Part shown: positions 18,964-26,263 of the stretch, piece after piece
How positions within the stretch are numbered: the stretch's first letter is position 1
How the letters are laid out: the number at the start of each line of letters is the position of its first letter
The notes under the pieces: generated by a model
Told to the model about the DNA's origin: nothing
The model's input: the letters and a program-made list of their open reading frames with translations, nothing else
Databases searched by the model: none
Assembly (NCBI RefSeq): GCF_000708285.2
Contig: NZ_JAUG01000029.1
Span: forward strand, 1 to 64,000
Source: Pedobacter borealis DSM 19626
GTDB lineage: Bacteria > Bacteroidota > Bacteroidia > Sphingobacteriales > Sphingobacteriaceae
Length of the DNA stretch: 64,000 nucleotides
Reading direction: 5' to 3'
Translations under genes and position numbers: made by a program

Positions 18964-20151
18964 TTATTCAAATAAGCTGTTCTCTACCATCAAACTGGCA
19001 GCAGCCAATAATTCAGCCTCATCACTTAAACTAGAGCATTTAATTTCTGTTTGTTCAGCTACCCGAGGTATACAAAACTCGTTAATAGCCTGTTGTATTG
19101 GCGGCAGAAGCATTTTTCCAGCTTTTGCACCACGGCCACTTAATACAATCCGTTCAGGATTCATAATATGGATTAAAGTTGCCAATCCTTTACCAATCTG
19201 AAATGCGGCATCAGCTAAAATAGAAATAGCGACAGGATCTTGTTTTACAACTGCATTCAAGAAATGATCTACATGGCTTTTACTTTTATCATTAAAAAGC
19301 GTTCTTAAACTTGTTTCTTCTCCTTTTTTTACCGCTGCTTCTGCTTTTTGAACCATCACCAAAAGAGATGTTTCCACTTCAAGGCATCCCCGCTTACCAC
19401 AAGAGCATAAGGTATTTGAGTTAGATAAAGGGATATGGCTAAATTCGCCAGCGTAGCCGCTACTGCCCCGGTATAATTTGCCATTAATAATCATCCCCAA
19501 ACCTGTACCCCAACCAATATTAACTACGAGTACATCCTTTAAATTTCGTGCTTCACCAAAGTTTAATTCAGCTAAGGCAATCAAACTCGAGTCGTTATCT
19601 ATGTAAACCGGTAAACTTAATTTTTTAGCGAGATAGTCTTGCAGGCTTATATCGTTTTCAACCTGCATAAATGAATAGTTCATTCCCTTCTCTGCATTTA
19701 CAAAACCCGGCATACCAATACCAATTCCCAATAAATTTTGTTTATCGATTGTTGATTTCTTTATGCAATGGTCAATAAATTCAATTAAAGTATCAGCACT
19801 TTTACTCTCGGTCATGTCTAAATCAATCACCTGCGTGGGTAAAACCTGATGATTTGACAAATCATATATGGTTAATTGACTGGTTAACTGATCCATGGCT
19901 ACGGCTATTATATACCTCTTGTAATCGGGGTTCAATAAAAAATTTAAAGGGCGGCGGCCTCCGGTAGATGGTGCCAATCCCTGCTCTATAATTAAGCCGT
20001 CTTCTATCAAAGCATTTACAGTAGACGTAATTAAGGGCAAGCTCTTTTTAGTACGTTTACTTAAATCGGTGAGCGATGATTTTTTTTTATAATAAAGTAG
20101 CTTAATAATGTCGGCCCTTAGTCGTTGTGCTTTCTTAATAGTTGCTGACAT
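18964..20151 (-). CDS. ROK-family transcriptional regulator (NagC/XylR type)
   Basis: 395 aa. N-terminal winged helix-turn-helix at about 10-75 (SLTDLSKRTKKSLPLITSTV). The ROK domain follows, with a phosphate-binding-like VNIGWGTGLGMIING and the zinc-binding CSCGKRGCLE signature of ROK proteins. ROK repressors bind DNA until a sugar or sugar phosphate releases them. It lies directly upstream of susC on the same strand, so it is the obvious regulator of PUL1; PULs are more often run by hybrid two-component or sigma/anti-sigma systems. An inducer such as glucose, xylose or an amino sugar is possible but not decided. Confidence 0.9.
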   Translation of the reverse strand: MSATIKKAQRLRADIIKLLYYKKKSSLTDLSKRTKKSLPLITSTVNALIEDGLIIEQGLAPSTGGRRPLNFLLNPDYKRYIIAVAMDQLTSQLTIYDLSNHQVLPTQVIDLDMTESKSADTLIEFIDHCIKKSTIDKQNLLGIGIGMPGFVNAEKGMNYSFMQVENDISLQDYLAKKLSLPVYIDNDSSLIALAELNFGEARNLKDVLVVNIGWGTGLGMIINGKLYRGSSGYAGEFSHIPLSNSNTLCSCGKRGCLEVETSLLVMVQKAEAAVKKGEETSLRTLFNDKSKSHVDHFLNAVVKQDPVAISILADAAFQIGKGLATLIHIMNPERIVLSGRGAKAGKMLLPPIQQAINEFCIPRVAEQTEIKCSSLSDEAELLAAASLMVENSLFE

Positions 20152-20598
20152 TTTTTAATTTGGTTACATAAAAATACAAAAAAAACAAAAGAACCGAAAT
20201 CTTTTTAAAAAAATTAAAAAGAAAGTCAATTTTTAGCAATATTCATAAAACCATGATACAGGTTTTGTTACTTCAATGCAGAGAGACTTAGTGGGACAAA
20301 TTATTTGCACAAAAAGCAGAATTATTACCATCTTAAGCTGGTTAAGCATTTTTTTTCATAATCTGTGTGGTAATGGTTAGTTACTTTATCAGTATTATTC
20401 GATTGGTAATTCGCAATAATAATTTGAACTATCTAATCATGGGAAAAACTGAAAACCCATTAATTTTAACAGAAGAAATGAATAAGGATATACGTTTATA
20501 TTTTTACATGTTTTTTACTAACTACTGACATAACAAACTTATGAAAAAAAAATATAAACAATGAAAACTTTTTAATTTTTTTAAAAAGATGATTTTGG
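20152..20598. other. AT-rich intergenic region left of the group II intron
   Basis: Very AT-rich with several poly-A and poly-T runs. The promoter of the ROK gene should lie here, but I see no clean TAnnTTTG box at the right spacing. No coding potential is seen. Confidence 0.4.
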
Positions 20599-21269
20599 AT
20601 CGAGTAGGAAGATAGGGATTAGTTCCCTATCTGTCCTCTCACACCACTGTACGTACCGTTCGGTATACAGCGGTTTGTTGAAATAGTATCTCTTAACAAC
20701 CGGTAGTATTCTCCTGTTGTCAGGCATTGTGCCCACTGGTTGCACGGCTCGGCTCAGCTCCTCTTATAATTTACTCTCGGATTCCGTCCTACCCTCATAT
20801 AAGTAGTTCTCTAACGTGGTTCTGCTGTAAACGCTCTACCATAAACTTCCTGTTTCCTTTGCCATTTCAACATTTGGTCCTTCCTCCATCTGTGATACAG
20901 TACTACGACCGCTGCTGACTTCTAAATGAGCCATTGAACGTCCCCGCTAAATGTTTCCTCTCCTGTAATCGCGCTTACACTTGACAGAGCTCATTCAGAT
21001 CTCCTGGGGTAAGGCAATCCGCTTTCTATGGATGTGGCCCCTGTATCTACGTAGTGATATTCTGTGCAGTATAGGGCTTTTGTTTGTCATGCAACATCAC
21101 CCATATCACCTCGCCTTATATACAGTTCCTGTTCGTAGGCCCACATATTTGCCGCCAGCTTCCTTCGGATTCGCAGTCGCCCACGACACCCTTGCTATTG
21201 GCTAACACTTCCTACTGCAAAGTGTGTTCGGGACTTGCACCCTATAGCTGATTGCCATGCCCAGCGCAC
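20599..21269 (-). mobile_element. ORF-less group II intron, probably class C
   Basis: On the - strand the element begins with GTGCGCTGGGC (the group II 5' GUGYG rule), followed by domain I-like text such as GGTGCAAGTCCCGAAC. It ends with a domain V hairpin (20643-20674), a domain VI-like stem AGATAGGG / CCCTATCT, and CTACTCGAT. The length is 671 bp, and no reverse transcriptase ORF is present: domain IV is very short. The 5' end lies 4 nt after an intrinsic terminator hairpin, the classic insertion position of group IIC introns. Splicing or mobility would need a protein supplied from elsewhere. The exact 3' end is inferred from the conserved end pattern. Confidence 0.8.
20643..20674 (-). other. 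Group II intron domain V
   Basis: Reads ACCGCTGTA, TACC, loop GAAC, GGTA, two-base bulge CG, TACAGTGGT on the - strand. The two stems pair (one G-U) around a 2-nt bulge, the diagnostic domain V shape. The triad is CGC in place of AGC, as known for group IIC introns. Confidence 0.8.
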
Positions 21270-21273
21270 ATGC

Positions 21274-21302
21274 AAAAAGCCTCACACTTCTGTGAGGCTT
21301 TT
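21274..21302 (-). terminator. Intrinsic terminator preceding the intron
   Basis: On the - strand AAAAGCCTCAC / GTGAGGCTTTTT forms a GC-rich stem with a T run, ending 4 nt before the intron. The gene it once served is not obvious; the sequence to its right looks degraded. Confidence 0.75.
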
Positions 21303-21677
21303 CGTGATCCCTATGGTACAAATATCGAACACTTTTATTGATGATTGTAAGAAAATAATAGCTTTAAAAGACAGATAAATGAGGAATCTAGCATTAGCTA
21401 GGTAAAAATATCATTAAATCAAAATTCCGTACTTTTTGCAATTCTTATTTTTGGAAATCTTAGGGTTAGACTTGCGTTTTTGGGGTACTCTTTTCTAAAA
21501 GGTGTACTCATAAAACGCATAAGAAAAGATACTCCACGGTATTTTGACTGGATTGTAAATATTTTTCCGTCTGAAAAACTTGCGTATATTTAGGAGTTGC
21601 CTGCAAGCGTATAGCGACACCCAAAACGAAAGTGGACAAAAATCTACATTTGTCCAACTTTCAAATAGAATAATGAA
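21303..21677. other. Spacer with possible gene remnant
   Basis: No intact gene is seen. A stop-bounded + strand reading without a start codon (about 21464-21589) gives a protein-like run including DTPRYFDWIVNIFPSEKLAY, loosely like short DUF3820-type proteins, so it may be a truncated remnant. The left inverted end of the islet (21596-21610) follows. Assignment of the remnant is weak. Confidence 0.3.
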
Positions 21678-22073
21678 TTAACAAGCACATTGAATTTTTT
21701 CGCCACTTGGACTTGACTTTGTTCCTTCGGTAGCATAACCGTCAAATTTCCACCATTCAATACCGCCCATTAACTCTTTGACTTTAAAGCCAAGTTTTGA
21801 CATATTCAACGCACCTTTTGTAGAAGCATTACAGCCAATTCCATCGCAATAAGTTACATACAAAACATCTTTATCCAAATGTTTGGTGCTTTCCTCAGTC
21901 ATTTCACGATGCGGAATATTTATTGCCATTGGAATATGTTCGGCTTCGAAGCCAAATTGTTTTCTTGCATCAAGTGGAACAACTTTTTCATTGTTATTTA
22001 AAGCATCAAATAAATCTGATGGGTCCATTTCAAAGGCTAACTTATTTTCGTAATGTTTAATTTGTAAATCCAT
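21678..22073 (-). CDS. Single-domain rhodanese-like sulfurtransferase
   Basis: 131 aa from the ATG at 22073; a longer reading from 22151 adds a poorly conserved leader and runs through the promoter box. The single rhodanese fold spans about 15-115: PLDARKQFGFEAEHIPMAINIP, then the active-site loop YCDGIGCNAST and MGGIEWWKFDGY. The first Cys of the loop is the probable persulfide carrier; the loop lacks the usual CRxGxR form, a variant seen in some small rhodaneses. A C-terminal CAC could bind metal or shuttle sulfur. The gene is divergent from a LysR regulator, so that regulator likely controls it. The role may be sulfur transfer or detoxification. Confidence 0.8.
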   Translation of the reverse strand: MDLQIKHYENKLAFEMDPSDLFDALNNNEKVVPLDARKQFGFEAEHIPMAINIPHREMTEESTKHLDKDVLYVTYCDGIGCNASTKGALNMSKLGFKVKELMGGIEWWKFDGYATEGTKSSPSGEKIQCAC

Positions 22074-22221
22074 TTTTCTAAATTTTAAGATTAATAATGA
22101 TACAAAACTAAAACAACTTTGTACTCCATAAAAACGAAAAGAATTCATCATTTGTAACGATTATTTTCATACAAATCTGACTGCTTAATTTCGTTCCTTT
22201 GTATAAAATTTAAAACAGAAA
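22074..22221. promoter_or_regulatory. Divergent promoter region, rhodanese / LysR
   Basis: TAGTTTTG on the - strand (22103-22110) is an exact TAnnTTTG box for the rhodanese gene. For the LysR gene, TTCCTTTG near 22193 on + is one mismatch away. The 148-bp divergent layout is classic for LysR-type autoregulation plus activation of the neighbour. Confidence 0.5.
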
Positions 22222-23121
22222 ATGGAAATTCGGCATTTACGCCTTATCAAAGCAATTGTAGAAGAAGGTAGCATTACAAAAGCTATCGACAAATTGCATT
22301 TGACACAATCGGCGTTAAGTCATCAATTGAAAGAAGCTGAATACCAATTGGGTACAAAAATATTTCTTCGCATCAATAAAAAATTGATTTTAACGAAAGC
22401 TGGAGAAAAATTATATACAACAGCCAACGAAATTTTAGACAAACTTTCCGATACCGAAAAACAAATAAAACAACTGATTTTTGGGGAGGTTGGCGAAATA
22501 AGAATTAGCACAGAATGCTATTCAAGTTACCATTGGTTGCCTTCTGTTTTAAAACAGTTTCATCTTTTGTATCCAAATATTGAGTTGAAAATTGTGATGG
22601 AAGCAACTCATTATCCTTTACAAAAATTACAAGAAAGTATTTTGGATATTGCCATTATTAGCGACCCAATTAAGAACGAAAACATTAAGTATATAGAACT
22701 TTTTCAAGATGAAATGATGATGGTAGTTTCTGAAAATCATTCTTGGGCAAATAAAAAGTATGTGGTTGCGGAAGATTTTATAAATGAACATTTATTGATA
22801 CACTCTTTGCCATTGGAAAGCGTTACTATCCATCAATTTTTATTAGCACCAGGAAAAATTACCCCTAAAAAAATAACACCATTACCACTTACAGAAGCAT
22901 CAATTGAAATGGTAAAAGCTGATATGGGAATTATGGCAATGGCAAAATGGGCTTTGCAACCGTATTTGAAAAATAACAATTTAAAAGCAATAAAAATTGG
23001 CAAAAATGGACTAAAAAGGAAACATTACATTGCCTATATGAGCAACAAAACCTATCCCGATTATTTCCAGCATTTTATTGATTTTTTGCAAACTGAAATT
23101 AACCAACAATGGACTATTTAA
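22222..23121 (+). CDS. LysR-family transcriptional regulator
   Basis: 299 aa, standard length. N-terminal helix-turn-helix at about 1-60 with GSITKAIDKLHLTQSALSHQ, then a periplasmic-binding-protein-like effector domain (about 90-295). LysR proteins usually activate a divergent gene on binding a small effector; here that is the rhodanese gene. The stop overlaps the following GNAT gene by 13 nt, indicating co-transcription. The coding sequence is visibly AT-rich relative to the PUL genes, in line with acquisition. The effector is unknown. Confidence 0.9.
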   Translation: MEIRHLRLIKAIVEEGSITKAIDKLHLTQSALSHQLKEAEYQLGTKIFLRINKKLILTKAGEKLYTTANEILDKLSDTEKQIKQLIFGEVGEIRISTECYSSYHWLPSVLKQFHLLYPNIELKIVMEATHYPLQKLQESILDIAIISDPIKNENIKYIELFQDEMMMVVSENHSWANKKYVVAEDFINEHLLIHSLPLESVTIHQFLLAPGKITPKKITPLPLTEASIEMVKADMGIMAMAKWALQPYLKNNNLKAIKIGKNGLKRKHYIAYMSNKTYPDYFQHFIDFLQTEINQQWTI

Positions 23122-23558
23122 TCAGAAAATTAGAAGAAAAAGATTTAGCAACTTTGGTAGAATTATGCCAAAAGCATGCTGAGTATGAACAAGTAAGATA
23201 CAAATATATTGATAAAGAAAAACAACTCAAAAGTGCAATTTTTTCACAAAATCCGAAGTTATATTGCTATGTAATTGAAAGTGGAGCAGAATTAGGAGGT
23301 TATTTTTCATTCACTTTTGACTTTTCAACTTGGGACGCACAGACATTTCTATATTTGGACTGTCTATATTTAGAACCAAATTTTAGAGGACTAAAAATTG
23401 GTGAACAAGTTTTTGAAAAATTAAAAGAAATAGGACAAGAAAACAATTGCGTAAATATTCAATGGCAGACACCAACTTTTAATGAAAGAGCCATCAAGTT
23501 TTATAATAAAATTGGTGCGACAGGAAAAGACAAACGTAGATTTTTCATAAATTTATAA
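23109..23558 (+). CDS. GNAT-family N-acetyltransferase
   Basis: 149 aa, a single GNAT domain. Motif A appears as LYLEPNFRGLKIGEQVFEKL (about 89-108), with the acetyl-CoA pyrophosphate loop RGLKIG, and motif B-like NERAIKFYNKIGA near the end. It starts 13 nt inside the LysR gene. The family transfers acetyl from acetyl-CoA to amines such as amino acids, polyamines or antibiotics; the substrate is not predictable. A large palindrome follows directly after its stop. Confidence 0.85.
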   Translation: MDYLIRKLEEKDLATLVELCQKHAEYEQVRYKYIDKEKQLKSAIFSQNPKLYCYVIESGAELGGYFSFTFDFSTWDAQTFLYLDCLYLEPNFRGLKIGEQVFEKLKEIGQENNCVNIQWQTPTFNERAIKFYNKIGATGKDKRRFFINL

Positions 23559-23588
23559 CGTATATACAAAAACGCCAGCAGGCAACAA

Positions 23589-23699
23589 GGTATTGCCAAA
23601 AGCGGGGCTGAACAGCTTCGATTGGACATTTGTGCAAGGTTCAACTTTCGTTCTTCGATTGAACTTTTTGCGCAACAAATCCCCGCCTTCGGCAATACC
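23589..23699. repeat. Large imperfect palindrome at the right end of the islet
   Basis: GGTATTGCC...GCGGGG at the left pairs with CCCCGC...GGCAATACC at the right, and an inner hairpin GTTCAA / TTGAAC (23639-23663) sits in between. The ~110-base structure resembles a recombination cassette end or a strong termination/processing structure. I see no exact integron attC core. Confidence 0.6.
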
Positions 23700-23999
23700 C
23701 AAATCGTTAGCGGTAATTTTACAGACCGTATGTAACTAATAAAATGAACAGACAAATAATGGCTTTACACTTTGTTGAATGAATAGATTTTCACTTTTTT
23801 TGAGATATAACTCGATGAGAAAGGGCAATGTGAGAACCCAATCCAGTATGGTATTTCTCCATACGCTCGTAAACAGTAAGTTATTTGAAAAAAGAGCTAA
23901 ATTTTTCTACTCATTCCCATCAAGCTGACACCACCGACATCGAACACAAAATCTACGTTTATAGCATTTCAAGCGACACTGCAAATTATTATAAAAACA
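23700..23999. other. Spacer between the islet and the tRNA terminator
   Basis: No gene or recognisable signal is seen. GTTAGCGGTAA directly after the palindrome could be part of a cassette end. Confidence 0.4.
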
Positions 24000-24035
24000 G
24001 AAAACCATCTTTAAGATAAATAAAGATGGTTTTTG
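24000..24035 (-). terminator. Terminator of tRNA-Lys
   Basis: On the - strand AAAACCATCTTTA / TAAAGATGGTTTT forms a hairpin followed by CTGTTTTT. It lies 8 nt after the tRNA 3' end. Confidence 0.75.
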
Positions 24036-24043
24036 AATTTCTG

Positions 24044-24116
24044 TGATCCCGCTGGGATTCGAACCCAGGACCACTACATTAAAAGTGTAATGCTCTACCA
24101 GCTGAGCTACGGAATC
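24044..24116 (-). tRNA. tRNA-Lys (anticodon TTT)
   Basis: 73 nt. The acceptor stem GATTCCG / CGGGATC pairs over 7 bp (one G-T), with discriminator A. The D-arm AGCTCAGCTGGTAGAGC, anticodon loop CTTTTAA (anticodon TTT) and T-arm CTGGGTTCGAATCCCAG are all canonical. No CCA is encoded. Confidence 0.96.
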
Positions 24117-24460
24117 ATTTTGTCCCTTTCGAGGCTGCGAAGTTAGAAATTAAATTCATTCCTGCAAAGAACAAAGTCAATCTATTTAATAAAAACTTAA
24201 CATTTACTAAATAAATAACAGTTAAATATTTAGGATTCACAGGGTTAAGCACCTTAAAAAAATATCTTTTTCCTTTCTTCTCATCTGCTTTGTTGTAAAA
24301 GTCGACAAATAAGTTAAAATAGCCTTCGTGTAGTTATCCAAATATTATTTAACGCTACTATAAACGCAGTGATGCAGCAAACGTTTGCGCAACAATTTAG
24401 AATTAAAGTCTACCAAAAAAATCTATTTTTATTGTAGATTCTAGCCAAACAAATACTTCC
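24117..24460. other. Sulfatase upstream region
   Basis: 344 bp without a gene. It carries a 12-bp palindrome at 24377-24388, in a position suitable for an operator of the sulfatase gene. The rest is AT-rich with no exact promoter box. Confidence 0.45.
24377..24388. promoter_or_regulatory. LacI-family-like operator palindrome
   Basis: GCAAACGTTTGC is a perfect 12-bp palindrome with the central CG typical of LacI/PurR-family operators, 73 bp upstream of the sulfatase ATG. No LacI-family gene lies in the window, so the binding protein is unknown. Confidence 0.35.
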
Positions 24461-26008
24461 ATGAAAAAATCTGCATTCATCATCATCTTGTTAAATATTA
24501 ACTTTTTTGCATTCTCTCAACAAAAAACAGCACCGGCACGCCCAAATATTATCGTTTTCCTGGTGGATGATATGGGTATCATGGATACTTCGTTACCGTT
24601 TTGCGACAGTACTATGCCATTGAACAAACGTTACCATACACCAAATATGGAGCGCATGGCAAAAGACGGGATGAAGTTTGTTAATGCTTATGCCCAACCT
24701 GTATGTACACCTACAAGGACGAGCTTAATGACGGGTATGAATTCCACTCGTACACATGTTACCAATTGGACGTCGCCTCAAAAAAACAACAATACCGATG
24801 AAAAAGACGAACAATTCTTCCCATTAAATTGGAATATCAATGGTTTTAGTCCAGGTTCAGATATTGAAAATTCTGTTAAAGCCACTCCTTTCCCAATACT
24901 GCTGAGGGATGCCGGTTATTACACCATACATGTGGGTAAAGCACACTGGGGCTCTATGGGAACCCCCGGAGCCAATCCTTATAACCTTGGCTTTATGGTT
25001 AACATTGCCGGGCATGCGGCAGGCCATCCGCAAAGCTATCTTGCTGAACAACGTTATGGCAACATGCCTGGGAAAACGCAGGCACAGGCAGTACCCGATT
25101 TGGAGGAATATTACGATTCTGACACTTTTTTAAGCGAAGCACTAACGCTTGAAGCAAAAAAAGCCCTGGCGATTCCGATAGCCAGAAAAGAACCTTTTTA
25201 TCTTAATCTGGCTCATTATGCTGTTCATGTTCCGATTATGGCCGATAAAAGATTTGTGCAAAAATATTACGATGCAGGTTTAGATAGTACTGAAGCCAAA
25301 TATGCCAGTTTAGTAGAAGGAATGGATAAAAGTTTGGGTGATATCATGGATTTCCTAAAAGCAAAAGGTGTTGATAAAAACACGATGATCATTTTCATGA
25401 GCGATAACGGCGGTTTAGATGCACACCAAAGAGGAGGTCCTGTAAACACACACAATTATCCTTTCAAATCGGGTAAGGGTTCGGTTTACGAAGGTGGTGT
25501 ACGCGAGCCAATGATTGTAAAATGGCCCCTTGCTGTTCCTGCTAACTCGGTGAATCGAAACCCGGTAATTATTGATGATTTTTTTCCGACCATATTGGAA
25601 ATAGCTGGAATTAAAGCGCCAAAAATCACTCAAAAATTGGATGGATTAAGTCTGTTTGCTGCATTAAAAAGCCCAGAAGTTAAACTTCAGGATAGGCCCT
25701 TAGTTTTTCATTACCCCAACAAGTGGACAACTGTTAAAGATGAAGCAGTACTTGGAATAAATTATTACAGCGCCATTCGCTTTGGCAACTGGAAATTGAT
25801 TTACCAGATGCGCACACAAAAATTTGAACTCTACGATTTAAGCAAAGATATCGGCGAGCAACATAATCTTTCATCAACTAACCCTACTCAAACGAAAAAA
25901 CTGGCCATACTTTTAGGCAAAACCTTAAAAGAACGTGGGGCACAAATGCCTGTAGAAAAAGCGACTGGAAAAGCAGTACCATTTCCAGATGAGATTTTTG
26001 GCAATTAA
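24461..26008 (+). CDS. Secreted S1-family sulfatase
   Basis: 515 aa. Signal peptide 1-19. The N-terminal metal-binding segment NIIVFLVDDMG (29-39) and the formylglycine signature Cys82-Thr-Pro-Thr-Arg86 with downstream TSLMTG match S1 (formylglycine-dependent) sulfatases; Thr in place of the usual Ser is tolerated in several subfamilies. Further on are HVGKAHWG (about 157-164), an SDNGG (about 314-318) and a C-terminal subdomain. The Cys needs conversion to formylglycine by a maturase not seen here. It is the only + strand gene of the PUL2 area and converges on the GH35 gene. The substrate is a sulfated sugar, unspecified. Confidence 0.92.
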   Translation: MKKSAFIIILLNINFFAFSQQKTAPARPNIIVFLVDDMGIMDTSLPFCDSTMPLNKRYHTPNMERMAKDGMKFVNAYAQPVCTPTRTSLMTGMNSTRTHVTNWTSPQKNNNTDEKDEQFFPLNWNINGFSPGSDIENSVKATPFPILLRDAGYYTIHVGKAHWGSMGTPGANPYNLGFMVNIAGHAAGHPQSYLAEQRYGNMPGKTQAQAVPDLEEYYDSDTFLSEALTLEAKKALAIPIARKEPFYLNLAHYAVHVPIMADKRFVQKYYDAGLDSTEAKYASLVEGMDKSLGDIMDFLKAKGVDKNTMIIFMSDNGGLDAHQRGGPVNTHNYPFKSGKGSVYEGGVREPMIVKWPLAVPANSVNRNPVIIDDFFPTILEIAGIKAPKITQKLDGLSLFAALKSPEVKLQDRPLVFHYPNKWTTVKDEAVLGINYYSAIRFGNWKLIYQMRTQKFELYDLSKDIGEQHNLSSTNPTQTKKLAILLGKTLKERGAQMPVEKATGKAVPFPDEIFGN

Positions 26009-26070
26009 CTATGTTTATCGTGATAAAGCAAAAGAGATTGTATCATAAAGACGATTTCGCCTCAGATGCT

Positions 26071-26178
26071 GTCATGTTGTCCAAAGGACTCCTACGGAGA
26101 GCTTGTCGAAACAACTTAAAGGGTATTTAAGCAAATCCTTCGACAAGCTCTCCGTAGGAGTCCTTTGGACAGGATGAC
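26071..26178. repeat. Long REP-like inverted repeat between convergent genes
   Basis: Two ~40-base arms with GTCCAAAGGACTCCTACGGA and its complement are almost perfectly paired, separated by about 28 bases. It lies between the convergent sulfatase and GH35 genes, so it may act as a bidirectional terminator. Confidence 0.85.
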
Positions 26179-26263
26179 AAATCTATATTTATGACACAAC
26201 TCTTTTCCCTAAATCTTATTATAAACCCCAGCCGCGTTAACCAGAAGAAAATCGAAATGTTAT

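Larger units (their letters stand above)
21596..23699. mobile_element. Putative 2-kb gene cassette: rhodanese, LysR regulator, GNAT
   Basis: GTTGCCTGCAAGCGT at 21596-21610 recurs inverted at 23572-23586 (13 of 15 bases), on either side of three genes that look more AT-rich than their neighbours. A large palindrome (23589-23699) follows the right copy. The islet lies beside the 3' end of tRNA-Lys, a common integration point, but no integrase is present. Mobility is therefore an inference from the border sequences and context. Confidence 0.45.

Noticed and set aside
20727..21205. Two short + strand readings inside the intron region
   Set aside because: The stretch folds as group II intron RNA on the other strand, and the readings have no protein-like pattern.
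21299..21330. Possible truncated copy of the tRNA-Lys 3' end (GTGATCCC...TCGAAC), i.e. an attachment-site duplicate
   Set aside because: Only GTGATCCC and a scattered CGAAC match the tRNA; the T-stem does not pair. Too weak to call an att site.
23572..23720. Integron attC site
   Set aside because: Neither GTTRRRY nor RYYYAAC core is present in the right positions, and no integron integrase is in the window. Kept only as a palindrome.
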